Assembly (NCBI RefSeq): GCF_000374545.1
Contig: NZ_KB894606.1
Span: forward strand, 1-51,096
DNA: 51,096 bases
Direction: 5' to 3'
Origin: Anaeromusa acidaminophila DSM 3853
GTDB lineage: Bacteria; Bacillota; Negativicutes; Anaeromusales; Anaeromusaceae
Shown here: one piece after another, positions 42,915-50,485 of the stretch
Layout: each line of letters opens with the position of its first letter
How positions within the stretch are numbered: the first letter of the stretch is position 1
Translations under genes and position numbers: made by a program
Notes under the pieces: generated by a model
Databases searched by the model: none
What the model was told of the DNA's origin: nothing
The model's input: the letters and a program-made list of their open reading frames with translations, nothing else

Positions 42915-44353
42915 ATTTGCGTGTGTATAATACCTTGACTAAACAGAAAGAAGCCTTTGTTCCGATAGAAGAAGGAAAAGTTAAAATGTATGTTTGCGGC
43001 GTTACGCCGTACAATCATCCTCATATTGGCAACGCTAGGCCATTTGTGACCTGGGATGTCATTCGCCGCTACTTGGAGCATCAAGGCTGGGAAGTGATGC
43101 ATGTGCAAAACTTCACCGATGTGGATGATAAAATTATTCGGACCGCCAATGAAGAGCAAGTACCGTGGCATACTATTTCCGAGCGCTATATCGCCAGCTA
43201 TTTTGAAGTGATGGATAAGCTGAATGTGCGCCGGGCGGCGATCTATCCTAAAGTATCTACGCACATGCAAGAGATCATCGACATGGTAGCCAAGCTGGTG
43301 AAAGACGGTTTTGCCTATGTCGTTGACGGCGATGTGTATTATGCGGTGGAAAAGTTTGAGGATTACGGCAAGTTGAGCGGCCGCTCGCTGGACGATATGA
43401 AAGCCGGCGCTCGGGTCGAAGTAGACGAACGCAAACACCATCCCATGGATTTTGCATTGTGGAAAAGCGCCAAGCCAGGCGAGCCTTCGTGGGAAAGTCC
43501 GTGGGGGGCGGGACGGCCTGGCTGGCACATTGAATGCTCGGCCATGTCGCATAAATATTTGGGTGAACAGTTTGATTTTCATGGCGGCGGCAGCGATTTG
43601 ATTTTCCCGCATCATGAAAACGAAGTGGCCCAGTCGGAGGCCTTTACAGGGGTAACTCCTTTTGTGCGCTATTGGCTTCATAACGGCTTTATTACGGTAA
43701 ATCAGGAAAAAATGAGCAAGTCTCTGGGGAACTTCTTCTTGGTTCAGGATATTTTGGCGCATTATGCCCCGGAAGTGCTGCGCTTTTTCATTCTCTCCAC
43801 TCACTACCGCAGTCCTTTGGACTTCAGCGACGAACGCCTGACCGAAGCGGAACGGGCTTTAGAGCGCTTAGCTACAGTGAAACGCAATTTGGCGGAGCTA
43901 GCGGCTGCTGCGGCGACGGACTGTGGCGGCGCTGGCGCTGATCAACTGTTGGCGGCGGCGCAGAAAGCGAAAGAAGAATTTTTCGCAGCCATGGATGATG
44001 ATTTCAACACGGCTTTAGCCATTAGTACGTTCTTTACCTTCGGTAAAGAAGTTAATTCGTATCAGACGCTGATAGCTTCAGGCAAAGAAGCGGTTTCTAG
44101 CAAAGCGGTAAACGAAGCGACGGCTCTCTTTGCTCTGCTGGAGGACGTGCTGGGCATTGTGCCTGCGGCGACGGAAAGCGCAGGCGAAGATAACGGTCTG
44201 GTAGACGGCTTGATGGAACTGGTGCTGGAACTGCGGCAGCAGGCCCGGCAGAATAAGGATTGGGGTACGGCGGATCGTATTCGGGACGCTTTGCAGGAGT
44301 TGGAGGTTGTCATTGAAGATTCTCCGCAGGGAACGCGGTGGAAGCGCAAATGA
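42911..44353 (+). CDS. cysS: Cysteinyl-tRNA synthetase
   Basis: 480 residues, class I. The zinc cysteine is in [18 protein letters not shown], which also includes the HIGH motif; further zinc ligands are in [14 protein letters not shown] and [21 protein letters not shown] is the KMSKS motif. ATG at 42911 overlaps the cysE stop and follows GAGGAG. Regulated with cysE by the T-box. The stop overlaps mrnC. Confidence 0.97.
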   Translation: MNLRVYNTLTKQKEAFVPIEEGKVKMYVCGVTPYNHPHIGNARPFVTWDVIRRYLEHQGWEVMHVQNFTDVDDKIIRTANEEQVPWHTISERYIASYFEVMDKLNVRRAAIYPKVSTHMQEIIDMVAKLVKDGFAYVVDGDVYYAVEKFEDYGKLSGRSLDDMKAGARVEVDERKHHPMDFALWKSAKPGEPSWESPWGAGRPGWHIECSAMSHKYLGEQFDFHGGGSDLIFPHHENEVAQSEAFTGVTPFVRYWLHNGFITVNQEKMSKSLGNFFLVQDILAHYAPEVLRFFILSTHYRSPLDFSDERLTEAERALERLATVKRNLAELAAAAATDCGGAGADQLLAAAQKAKEEFFAAMDDDFNTALAISTFFTFGKEVNSYQTLIASGKEAVSSKAVNEATALFALLEDVLGIVPAATESAGEDNGLVDGLMELVLELRQQARQNKDWGTADRIRDALQELEVVIEDSPQGTRWKRK

Positions 44354-44826
44354 AATTTTCGCAGTTTCAGTTTTTAAAAGAGCGCTTGCTTCAAGACGCC
44401 GGGGGCGAACCGGCCTTGACTGAGGCGGCTCATCCTTTGGTTTTGGCGTATGTAGGAGACGCATACTACACTCTTTATGTAAGACTGCGTCTGCTTGAAA
44501 AAGAACAGCGCCAGGTGCGGGTGGTGCACGAAGCGGGTATGCGGTTGGTTTCGGCTGTATATCAGTCTAAAGCCTATGAGGCGTTGAAAGAAGACTTAAC
44601 AGAAGCGGAAGGAACCGTAGCCAGAAGGGGGCGGAACACGAAAGCCTCCGTGCCGAAAAGCGCCAGTGTCAAGGAATACCGCCAGAGCACGGCGTTAGAG
44701 GCTTTGTTTGGCTATTTACTGCTATCCGGGCAGGAGGAACGCCTGGAGCAATTGGCGAAGCAATCTTTTGAGATTGCTTTTGCCGCTTTGCAGGCCGGAA
44801 AGGAAGGAAAAGACGAATGCAAGTAA
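44350..44826 (+). CDS. mrnC: Mini-ribonuclease III
   Basis: 158 residues, RNase III catalytic fold without a dsRNA-binding domain. [18 protein letters not shown] holds the metal-binding Asp; [32 protein letters not shown] includes the second acidic site. In B. subtilis it matures 23S rRNA. The ATG overlaps the cysS stop (ATGA); order cysS-mrnC is conserved. It overlaps thyX by ten bases. Confidence 0.94.
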   Translation: MKFSQFQFLKERLLQDAGGEPALTEAAHPLVLAYVGDAYYTLYVRLRLLEKEQRQVRVVHEAGMRLVSAVYQSKAYEALKEDLTEAEGTVARRGRNTKASVPKSASVKEYRQSTALEALFGYLLLSGQEERLEQLAKQSFEIAFAALQAGKEGKDECK

Positions 44827-45497
44827 AATTGATGCAATATACTCCGGAACCGGAACGGACGGTAGCCATGGCGGCCCGCCTGTGCTACTCGGCTGTCGGC
44901 GCAGAGGAACTGGCGGAGAAAATGAGCCAGTCTCAAGTGGCAGGCCTTGTGAGCAAGATTGTCGAGCTGGGGCATTTGTCAACGTTGGAACATGTAAACT
45001 TTACCTTTGCAGTGGAGGGAATCTCAAGGGTTTTGAGCCACCAATTGGTGCGTCATCGTATTGCTTCCTACTCGCAGCAGTCGCAGCGTTACGTGGGAGA
45101 ACATGATTTTGAAGCCATTGTCCCGCCAACCATTGCGGCGCGTCCGGAAGCTGCGCAAAAGTTTACGGCCTTGATGGCGCAGATACGCACTGCTTATGAA
45201 GAATTGACCGACTTGGGGGTTCCTAAAGAAGATGCGCGGTATGTGCTGGCTAATGCAACGGAAACAAAAGTGGTCATTACCATGAACGCTCGTACGTTGT
45301 TACATTTTTTTTCGCTGCGTTGCTGTATGCGGGCGCAGTGGGAGATTCGGGCGATGGCGGAAGCGATGTTGAAAGAAGCGCGCCAGGCGGCGCCGCTGCT
45401 TTTTGCTAAAGCAGGGCCTACTTGCCTATCGGCCGGCTATTGCAGTGAAGGCAAAATGAGCTGCGGGCGGGCCAAACCGTTACCGGCGCAAAGTTAA
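44817..45497 (+). CDS. thyX: Flavin-dependent thymidylate synthase
   Basis: 226 residues. The ThyX signature RHRx7S is present in [14 protein letters not shown] (about residues 79-92). ARLCYSA and [12 protein letters not shown] are further family marks. Makes dTMP from dUMP using FAD and methylenetetrahydrofolate without needing dihydrofolate reductase. It supplies the substrate for the Tmk encoded 25 kb upstream. AAGGAAGG precedes the start. Not part of this cluster in B. subtilis. Confidence 0.95.
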   Translation: MQVKLMQYTPEPERTVAMAARLCYSAVGAEELAEKMSQSQVAGLVSKIVELGHLSTLEHVNFTFAVEGISRVLSHQLVRHRIASYSQQSQRYVGEHDFEAIVPPTIAARPEAAQKFTALMAQIRTAYEELTDLGVPKEDARYVLANATETKVVITMNARTLLHFFSLRCCMRAQWEIRAMAEAMLKEARQAAPLLFAKAGPTCLSAGYCSEGKMSCGRAKPLPAQS

Positions 45498-45509
45498 GGA
45501 GGCTGAGCA

Positions 45510-46445
45510 ATGGGAACTGTGGCCGTAGTTGGCACTGTATTTGTTGACTGTAAAGGCTTTGCGCAAAAAGCCTATAATCCCCAAGGGCGCAATTTGGGAC
45601 ACATAGAGTTTTTTCATGGCGGCGTGGCGCGAAATGTCGCGGAAAATTTAGCGCATTTGGGAACGCAAGTACGTTTTGTCAGTACCGTTGACGAAAGCGC
45701 TCTAGCGGAGGACGTATGCAGCCGCCTGCGGGCTGCTGGGGTTGATATGCAATGCGTACCGGCAGTAGGCCGGGGCATGGGAATGTGGCTGGCTGTTTTG
45801 GGGGCGAATGGCGATCTCTTGGGATCTATTTCCCAGATGCCGGATTTAACGGCTCTGAGCGAGCTGATACAAGAACAGGGAACTGCGTTGCTGGAAAAGA
45901 CGCAGCATGTGGTGCTGGAGCTAGACTTGAATGCAGCCTTGACGCTGCGGGTGCTGGAATTGGCCGCAGAGCAAGGGGTGCCGGTGCATGGTATTCCGGG
46001 CAACTTGTCTGTTATTTTGGAAAAACCCGATATTTTGCCGAAGTTAGCTTCCTTTATTTGCAATGACGTTGAGGCAGGCAGACTGCTGAAGCGGGAATTG
46101 TCGGTGCTGGAACCGGAAGAAATCGCCCGATATCTTCGCGCGTACGTGGACGCCCAGGGGCTGCAGTCCATGGTCATTACGCTGGGCGCTCGAGGGGCGG
46201 TTTATTATGATGCAGTGCGCCAAGACATGGGATATCAGCCTGTCTTTAGGACCGATGTGGTTGATTCCACCGGTGCTGGGGACGCCTTTTTCTCCGGCAC
46301 GGTCTATGGCTTGGCTGCGGGAAAACCCTTGGGGCAGGCAGTTGTCTGCGGTACCCAGGTTGCGGCTTGGACCATTGCGTGCGCAGAAAACACCTGCCCT
46401 GATTTGCCGAAAAGAAAAGGAGCTTCGGCGCTTTTTAGAAAGTGA
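45510..46445 (+). CDS. PfkB-family carbohydrate/nucleoside kinase
   Basis: 311 residues, ribokinase fold. GGVARNVAENLAHLG is the N-terminal PfkB signature; DVVDSTGAGDAFFSGTVYGL is the C-terminal signature with the anion hole and catalytic Asp. Substrate not assignable by eye: ribose, a nucleoside such as pseudouridine, or a sugar phosphate are all possible. Spacing (12 bases after thyX, AAGGAGG site) places it in the same operon. Its presence between thyX and rlmB is unusual relative to the B. subtilis order. Confidence 0.88.
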   Translation: MGTVAVVGTVFVDCKGFAQKAYNPQGRNLGHIEFFHGGVARNVAENLAHLGTQVRFVSTVDESALAEDVCSRLRAAGVDMQCVPAVGRGMGMWLAVLGANGDLLGSISQMPDLTALSELIQEQGTALLEKTQHVVLELDLNAALTLRVLELAAEQGVPVHGIPGNLSVILEKPDILPKLASFICNDVEAGRLLKRELSVLEPEEIARYLRAYVDAQGLQSMVITLGARGAVYYDAVRQDMGYQPVFRTDVVDSTGAGDAFFSGTVYGLAAGKPLGQAVVCGTQVAAWTIACAENTCPDLPKRKGASALFRK

Positions 46446-46453
46446 GGACTACA

Positions 46454-47188
46454 ATGGAAGATGTGATTGCCGGACGTAACAGCGTTGGTGAAGCGCTAAA
46501 AAGCGGTCGGCCCTTAAATAAACTGCTCATCGCCAAAGGTGAGCGACAGGGTTCTCTTAGAGAATTAGCGGGAATGGCTAAGGATAAAGGCATTTTGGTG
46601 CAGGAAGTCGAGCCGCAGCGTTTAGCGCAGCTGGCTCCAGGACAGCGGCATCAAGGCGTAGTGGCGATGGCCTCGCCGGTAGAGTATGCGGAAGTGGAAG
46701 ATATTTTAGCAGCGGCTGAAGCTAAAGGAGAAGCTCCTTTGATTGTGGTGCTGGATGAACTAGAGGATCCGCATAATTTAGGAGCTGTTTTGCGTAGTGT
46801 TGATGCTGCCGGTGCTCACGGCGTCATCATACCTAAGCGCCGTAGCTGTCCGTTATCGACAACGGTAGCCAAAACGTCCGCCGGCGCGGTGGAGTATGTG
46901 CCTGTTGCCAGGGTGGCCAATTTAGCGCAGACTCTGGATAAGTTGAAAAAAGCGGGCGTTTGGGTTGCAGGCTGCGACATGGATGGCATGGAAAATTATT
47001 TTGAAGCCTCTCTTAAGGGACCGCTGGCGTTGGTAATCGGCGGTGAAGGAAGAGGCCTGGGACGTCTTGTTAAAGAACACTGCGATTTTTTAGTGCGAAT
47101 TCCCATGCAGGGACATGTGAATTCGCTGAATGCGTCGGTAGCCTGCTCGCTGGTTTTATATGAAGCGGTGCGGCAGCGGCTGCAATAG
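46454..47188 (+). CDS. rlmB: 23S rRNA (guanosine2251-2'-O)-methyltransferase
   Basis: 244 residues, SPOUT (TrmH) family. An N-terminal L30e-like substrate domain (VIAGRNSVGEALKSGRPLNKLLI) precedes the knotted domain with DELEDPHNLGAVLRSVDAAGAHGV, VIGGEGRGLGRLVKEHCD and IPMQGHVNSLNASVACSLVLYE, the three SPOUT motifs. ATG at 46454 is preferred over GTG at 46442, which overlaps the pfkB stop. It ends the T-box operon; the next promoter lies 25 bases on. Confidence 0.93.
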   Translation: MEDVIAGRNSVGEALKSGRPLNKLLIAKGERQGSLRELAGMAKDKGILVQEVEPQRLAQLAPGQRHQGVVAMASPVEYAEVEDILAAAEAKGEAPLIVVLDELEDPHNLGAVLRSVDAAGAHGVIIPKRRSCPLSTTVAKTSAGAVEYVPVARVANLAQTLDKLKKAGVWVAGCDMDGMENYFEASLKGPLALVIGGEGRGLGRLVKEHCDFLVRIPMQGHVNSLNASVACSLVLYEAVRQRLQ

Positions 47189-47212
47189 GGCGGTTTGCAG
47201 ATGCAGTCTTGC

Positions 47213-47242
47213 TTGACGCTGGCCGCAGGAATACGGTATAAT
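47213..47242 (+). promoter_or_regulatory. Sigma-A promoter for sigH
   Basis: TTGACG (47213-47218), 18 bases, TATAAT (47237-47242). The leader of about 140 bases contains the palindrome AGGGCACGCCCT (47286-47297), a wider GAGGG...CCCTC pair and two GAAACACC repeats; purpose unknown. Confidence 0.7.
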
Positions 47243-47389
47243 TTTTTTACTGGTAGAAGTGCGGTTATTGATGAGGGATTATTGTAGGGCACGCCCTCGA
47301 AACACCTTGAGCAGTCGTCGCCAGAAACACCGTTAGGTTAGATGGGAAGGCTCGAATGAAGGAACAAGGAAAAACTGGGGGGCGATCGC

Positions 47390-48118
47390 ATGCGGTTTCA
47401 TTCGCAAAATGATTTGTACGGCGTATTCGAAAATATGACCGACGAAGAAATCGTCATCGATGCAAAAGAAAAAGAAAATTCCATTGCACTTGACTTTCTA
47501 ATCAATAAATACCGGAACTTCGTAAGAGCCAAGGCCAGATCATACTTTTTGATTGGCGCGGATCGCGAGGATATTATCCAGGAAGGCATGATTGGTTTAT
47601 ATAAGGCTATTCGTGATTTTCGCGGCGATAAGCTGTCGTCGTTCCGGGCTTTTGCAGAACTTTGCGTTACCCGCCAAATTATTACGGCGATAAAGACCGC
47701 TACGCGGCAAAAACATATCCCGCTGAATTCCTACGTTTCTCTAAATAAACCAATTTATGACGAGGATTCCGACCGGACGCTGCTGGATGTGCTTTCTGGT
47801 TCGAAAATTTCAGATCCGGAAGAACTTGTAATCAGCCGGGAAGAGTTCAGCGACATTGAAGAAAAAATGGGCCAGATTCTAAGCGACTTGGAATGGAAAG
47901 TTCTTATGGCGTATTTGGACGGCAAGTCTTATCAGGAAATCGCCGTAGAACTGGATCGTCATGTGAAATCGATCGACAACGCTTTACAGCGGGTCAAAAG
48001 GAAACTGGAACGATATTTGGACAATCGAGGTGAAGATGGGGATGCCATAAGCCGCACCCTTCCGACACGGGAGCTGGGCGTGGAATTTTTGGGACCTGAT
48101 TTTCGCGATAAGACATGA
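47390..48118 (+). CDS. sigH: RNA polymerase sigma-H factor
   Basis: 242 residues. Region 2 contains NKYRNFVRAKARSYFLIGAD and DIIQEGMIGLYKAIRDF; region 4 has SYQEIAVELDRHVKSIDNALQRVKRKLERYL as the helix-turn-helix. It matches B. subtilis SigH, which drives transition-state and early sporulation genes. About 25 extra residues trail the HTH (GEDGDAISRTLPTRELGVEF). Start follows GGGGGG. Position after rlmB is conserved, but the rae1 (yacP) gene usually between them is absent. Confidence 0.95.
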   Translation: MRFHSQNDLYGVFENMTDEEIVIDAKEKENSIALDFLINKYRNFVRAKARSYFLIGADREDIIQEGMIGLYKAIRDFRGDKLSSFRAFAELCVTRQIITAIKTATRQKHIPLNSYVSLNKPIYDEDSDRTLLDVLSGSKISDPEELVISREEFSDIEEKMGQILSDLEWKVLMAYLDGKSYQEIAVELDRHVKSIDNALQRVKRKLERYLDNRGEDGDAISRTLPTRELGVEFLGPDFRDKT

Positions 48119-48123
48119 ACCTG

Positions 48124-48150
48124 GCTCCCCGACTGGGGAGCTTTTGCTTT
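48124..48150 (+). terminator. Terminator after sigH
   Basis: GCTCCCC-GACT-GGGGAGC followed by TTTTGCTTT. Confidence 0.9.
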
Positions 48151-48190
48151 GCATCTCTTTTGCTAGGAAGGAAAGGGTTTTCTTGCGAGG

Positions 48191-48198
48191 TTGTCGAA
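48191..48198 (+). promoter_or_regulatory. Possible Spo0A box upstream of the BrxF-like gene
   Basis: TTGTCGAA, whose complement holds TTCGACA, the 0A-box consensus. It lies 150 bases before the BrxF-like gene. Around it are an AGGAAGGAAA segment and two AGGAACTT repeats (about 48220 and 48235). No good sigma-A promoter follows. Confidence 0.35.
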
Positions 48199-48348
48199 CG
48201 TAGACCTATAAATGTATGAGCAGGAACTTTGAATTTTAGGAACTTCACAACAGGGATTTGTAGAAAAAGAAAAGACCAAATTGACAGAGTGCGGTAGAGT
48301 GAAGAACTGTTGAAATAGGTCGGTGAATTAAAAAAAGGGGGAAATAAG

Positions 48349-48810
48349 ATGGCCATTGTACAACAAATTGTGGAATGTGTTCATGATGCGGCCCAAACCA
48401 CGGATAAAATGGTATTGCTCATCGGCGCTCCTGGCAGCGGGAAGAGCAAGATTTTGCGAGAACTAGCCAGTATGCGCGGTTGGAAATATGTTGAAGGTAA
48501 AGAGATATTGCCGAAGGAATGGCGGCCGACGGCGCATGCGTCGCGGCAGGCGGAAGCGGTGCGGACGACAACCAAGGCGTTGGCCGCACTGGAAGCAGAG
48601 GTAGTGCTGCTGGATAATATGCGGAATTTTTTTGCCGCCGAACTGGACTTGCAGCCGGTAGAATTGCTGCGGGCGATTAGCAAAAAACAGACGTTATTGG
48701 TGGCCTGGCCAGGAGAATACCATGAGGGTGTGATTTCGCACTTGCGGGGCGCAACTGGCGAGCGTTTAGAGTATCCTTTGACCGATATTACGGTCATTCA
48801 AATCGATTAA
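48349..48810 (+). CDS. Orphan BrxF-like P-loop ATPase
   Basis: 153 residues. Walker A GAPGSGKS (residues 26-33), Walker B VVLLDN (85-90), then LQPVELLRAISKKQTLLVAWPG and a C-terminal EYPLTDITVIQID. This order and size match what I recall of BrxF, the small P-loop protein of type 3 BREX phage-defence systems; no search could be run. No other BREX gene (brxC, pglZ, methylase, helicase, brxA) is present nearby: sigH lies before and uppP after, each set off by terminators. It has its own AAAAAAAGGGGG site. It may be a housekeeping ancestor or a remnant; function unknown. Confidence 0.6.
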   Translation: MAIVQQIVECVHDAAQTTDKMVLLIGAPGSGKSKILRELASMRGWKYVEGKEILPKEWRPTAHASRQAEAVRTTTKALAALEAEVVLLDNMRNFFAAELDLQPVELLRAISKKQTLLVAWPGEYHEGVISHLRGATGERLEYPLTDITVIQID

Positions 48811-48817
48811 AAATCCT

Positions 48818-48851
48818 AAAAAGTGCGGCGGAAGCCGCGCTTTTTATTTTT
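48818..48851 (+). terminator. Terminator after the BrxF-like gene
   Basis: AAAAAGTGCGGC-GGAA-GCCGCGCTTTTT followed by ATTTTT, with one G-G mismatch-like position in the stem. Confidence 0.88.
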
Positions 48852-48919
48852 GTGTCGTTGACGGTGGATTCGATGAAGGGTAATATAAGGTGGTATTCTT
48901 ACAACAAGGAGGCCTTTTT

Positions 48920-49729
48920 GTGGAAAATTTGCTTATTGCGGTGCTCATTGGCGTGGTGGAAGGGGTTACTGAATTTTTACCGGTTTCGTCGACTGGGCAT
49001 ATGATTTTAGCGGGCCATTTGATAGGATTTGAAGGCGAAGTGGCCAGCGTCTTCGAGGTGTTTATCCAACTTGGCGCTATTTTATCGGTACTGTTTCTCT
49101 ATCGGGAGAAATTTGCAGCTATGATGCCGCGCAAGGGGAGAAGAAGCGGTTTTCGCTCGAATTTGCAGTGGCAGCACGTTGCCGTAGGCATTGTGCCGGT
49201 TATGGGGGTAGGTTATCTCTTGCACAAGGCGATAAAAACCTACTTGTTTTCTCCCTTTACCGTTATTATCGGCTTGGTAGTGGGCGCCATTTTGATGTTG
49301 GCAGCTGAAAAATGGGCTCAACTGCGTCGGCCTAAAACGCGTGATGTAGATGAAATAACCTTGATGCAAGCCTTTTGGGTGGGGCTGTTTCAAATTTTAT
49401 CTCTTTGGCCTGGCTTTTCACGCTCTGGTTCTACCATTTCTGGAGGATTGTTTGTAGGGCTCAGTCGTAAAGCAGCTGCTGATTTTTCTTTTATTATTTC
49501 CGTGCCTCTAATGTTTGTGGCATGTATTTATGATTTGCTGAAAGTATGGGGACAGTTGAATGCGGATCATTTGGTTATGATTGGCGTTGGTTTTGTTACG
49601 GCCTTTGTAGTAGCCTATGCTTCAGTAGTATGGTTTTTGCGCTTTTTGAATCAATCAACGTTGGCTTCTTTTGCGTATTATCGCTTTGTATTGGCAGCGG
49701 TGAGTTATTACTTCTTTTTCGTCAGTTGA
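48920..49729 (+). CDS. uppP: Undecaprenyl-diphosphatase
   Basis: 269 residues, polytopic membrane protein. EGVTEFLPVSSTGH (about residues 12-25) and PGFSRSGSTISGGLFVGLSR are the two catalytic signatures of UppP/BacA. Recycles undecaprenyl pyrophosphate to the phosphate carrier for peptidoglycan and other envelope polymers and can confer bacitracin tolerance. The start is GTG at 48920 with AAGGAGG at good spacing; the longer in-frame reading from 48890 crosses the ribosome binding site. Functionally linked to the LCP transferase, which uses the same carrier. Confidence 0.95.
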   Translation: MENLLIAVLIGVVEGVTEFLPVSSTGHMILAGHLIGFEGEVASVFEVFIQLGAILSVLFLYREKFAAMMPRKGRRSGFRSNLQWQHVAVGIVPVMGVGYLLHKAIKTYLFSPFTVIIGLVVGAILMLAAEKWAQLRRPKTRDVDEITLMQAFWVGLFQILSLWPGFSRSGSTISGGLFVGLSRKAAADFSFIISVPLMFVACIYDLLKVWGQLNADHLVMIGVGFVTAFVVAYASVVWFLRFLNQSTLASFAYYRFVLAAVSYYFFFVS

Positions 49730-49837
49730 AATTAGTATGAAATTAAGTCTTTACAAGCGCCTGGAGACGTGATAATATACATAAGCGTCGAGCCGGTGAT
49801 GGTCCTGGCCTTCGAAACCGCAGCAAGAAAAAAGCGG

Positions 49838-49866
49838 TTGACAGGGAAAAGGAAATGATGTACAAT
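49838..49866 (+). promoter_or_regulatory. Promoter of the tRNA cluster
   Basis: TTGACA (49838-49843), 17 bases, TACAAT (49861-49866). The start would be about 25 bases before the first tRNA. A second, weaker promoter may lie at TTTACA (49750-49755) with TAATAT 17 bases on; AACCGC...GCGGTT (49816-49839) forms a hairpin overlapping the -35. Confidence 0.85.
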
Positions 49867-49897
49867 CAATTTCGTCACTGAGGGGCGCGGCAGAAAC

Positions 49898-49973
49898 GCT
49901 GGCGTAGCTCAATTGGCAGAGCAGCTGATTTGTAATCAGCAGGTTGGGGGTTCGATTCCTCTCGCCAGCTCCA
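49898..49973 (+). tRNA. tRNA-Thr (anticodon TGT)
   Basis: Cloverleaf with GCTGGCG/CGCCAGC acceptor stem and encoded CCA. Anticodon loop TTTGTAA gives TGT. Confidence 0.96.
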
Positions 49974-49992
49974 AAATTCCATATTGTACCGT

Positions 49993-50077
49993 GGAGAGGT
50001 TCCCGAGTGGTTAAAGGGAGCAGACTGTAAATCTGCCGGCTCTGCCTTCGAAGGTTCGAATCCTTCCCTCTCCACCA
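49993..50077 (+). tRNA. tRNA-Tyr (anticodon GTA)
   Basis: Acceptor GGAGAGG/CCTCTCC with encoded CCA; long variable arm (class II). Anticodon loop CTGTAAA gives GTA. Confidence 0.96.
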
Positions 50078-50084
50078 CTAATGA

Positions 50085-50160
50085 CGCGGGGTGGAGCAGT
50101 TGGTAGCTCGTCGGGCTCATAACCCGAAGGCCGCAGGTTCAAGTCCTGCCCCCGCAACCA
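50085..50160 (+). tRNA. Initiator tRNA-fMet (anticodon CAT)
   Basis: Anticodon loop CTCATAA. The acceptor end begins CGCGGGG and ends CCCCGCA-ACCA, giving the unpaired C1-A72 of initiator tRNA; the anticodon stem has the GGG/CCC pairs typical of initiators. Confidence 0.93.
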
Positions 50161-50170
50161 ATGGTTTGAC

Positions 50171-50246
50171 GCTGATGTAGCTCAGTCGGTAGAGCGTATC
50201 CTTGGTAAGGATAAGGTCACCGGTTCAAATCCGGTCATCAGCTCCA
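50171..50246 (+). tRNA. tRNA-Thr (anticodon GGT)
   Basis: Acceptor GCTGATG/CATCAGC with encoded CCA. Anticodon loop TTGGTAA gives GGT. Confidence 0.96.
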
Positions 50247-50254
50247 TAATATTA

Positions 50255-50331
50255 GGCGGCGTAGCTCAGTTGGCTAGAGCATGCGGTTCATACCCGCAGT
50301 GTCCGGGGTTCGAGTCCCTGCGCCGCCACCA
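50255..50331 (+). tRNA. Elongator tRNA-Met (anticodon CAT)
   Basis: Acceptor GGCGGCG/CGCCGCC with encoded CCA, fully paired unlike the initiator. Anticodon loop TTCATAC gives CAT. Body matches elongator tRNA-Met rather than the lysidine tRNA-Ile. Confidence 0.92.
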
Positions 50332-50343
50332 GTACTGGCATGA

Positions 50344-50370
50344 AACCGCGTAATCGCGGTTTTTTCTTTT
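50344..50370 (+). terminator. Terminator after the tRNA cluster
   Basis: AACCGCG-TAAT-CGCGGTT followed by TTTTCTTTTTTT. It separates the tRNAs from tuf unless read through. Confidence 0.9.
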
Positions 50371-50485
50371 TTTCTCAAAAGCAGCAGGATTTTCCACTGC
50401 CAGAGCGAAAAAGAATAATCGTACTTTCGCTAAGTAAGGCTAAGTAAGCTGGCGAAAACTCTTTTTAAAGGAGAGAAGTAGAAGA

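Noticed and set aside
42803..43804. Open frame of 333 codons antisense to cysS
   Set aside because: cysS is clear on the forward strand with all motifs; the antisense frame has a His/Phe-rich, non-protein-like composition.
48349..48810. A complete BREX defence island
   Set aside because: Neighbouring genes are sigH and uppP; no methylase, PglZ phosphatase, large ATPase or helicase is in the window.
49875..50120. Open frame antisense to the tRNA cluster
   Set aside because: The typical spurious 'GFEPSKAEPADLQSA'-like protein that arises from tRNA genes.
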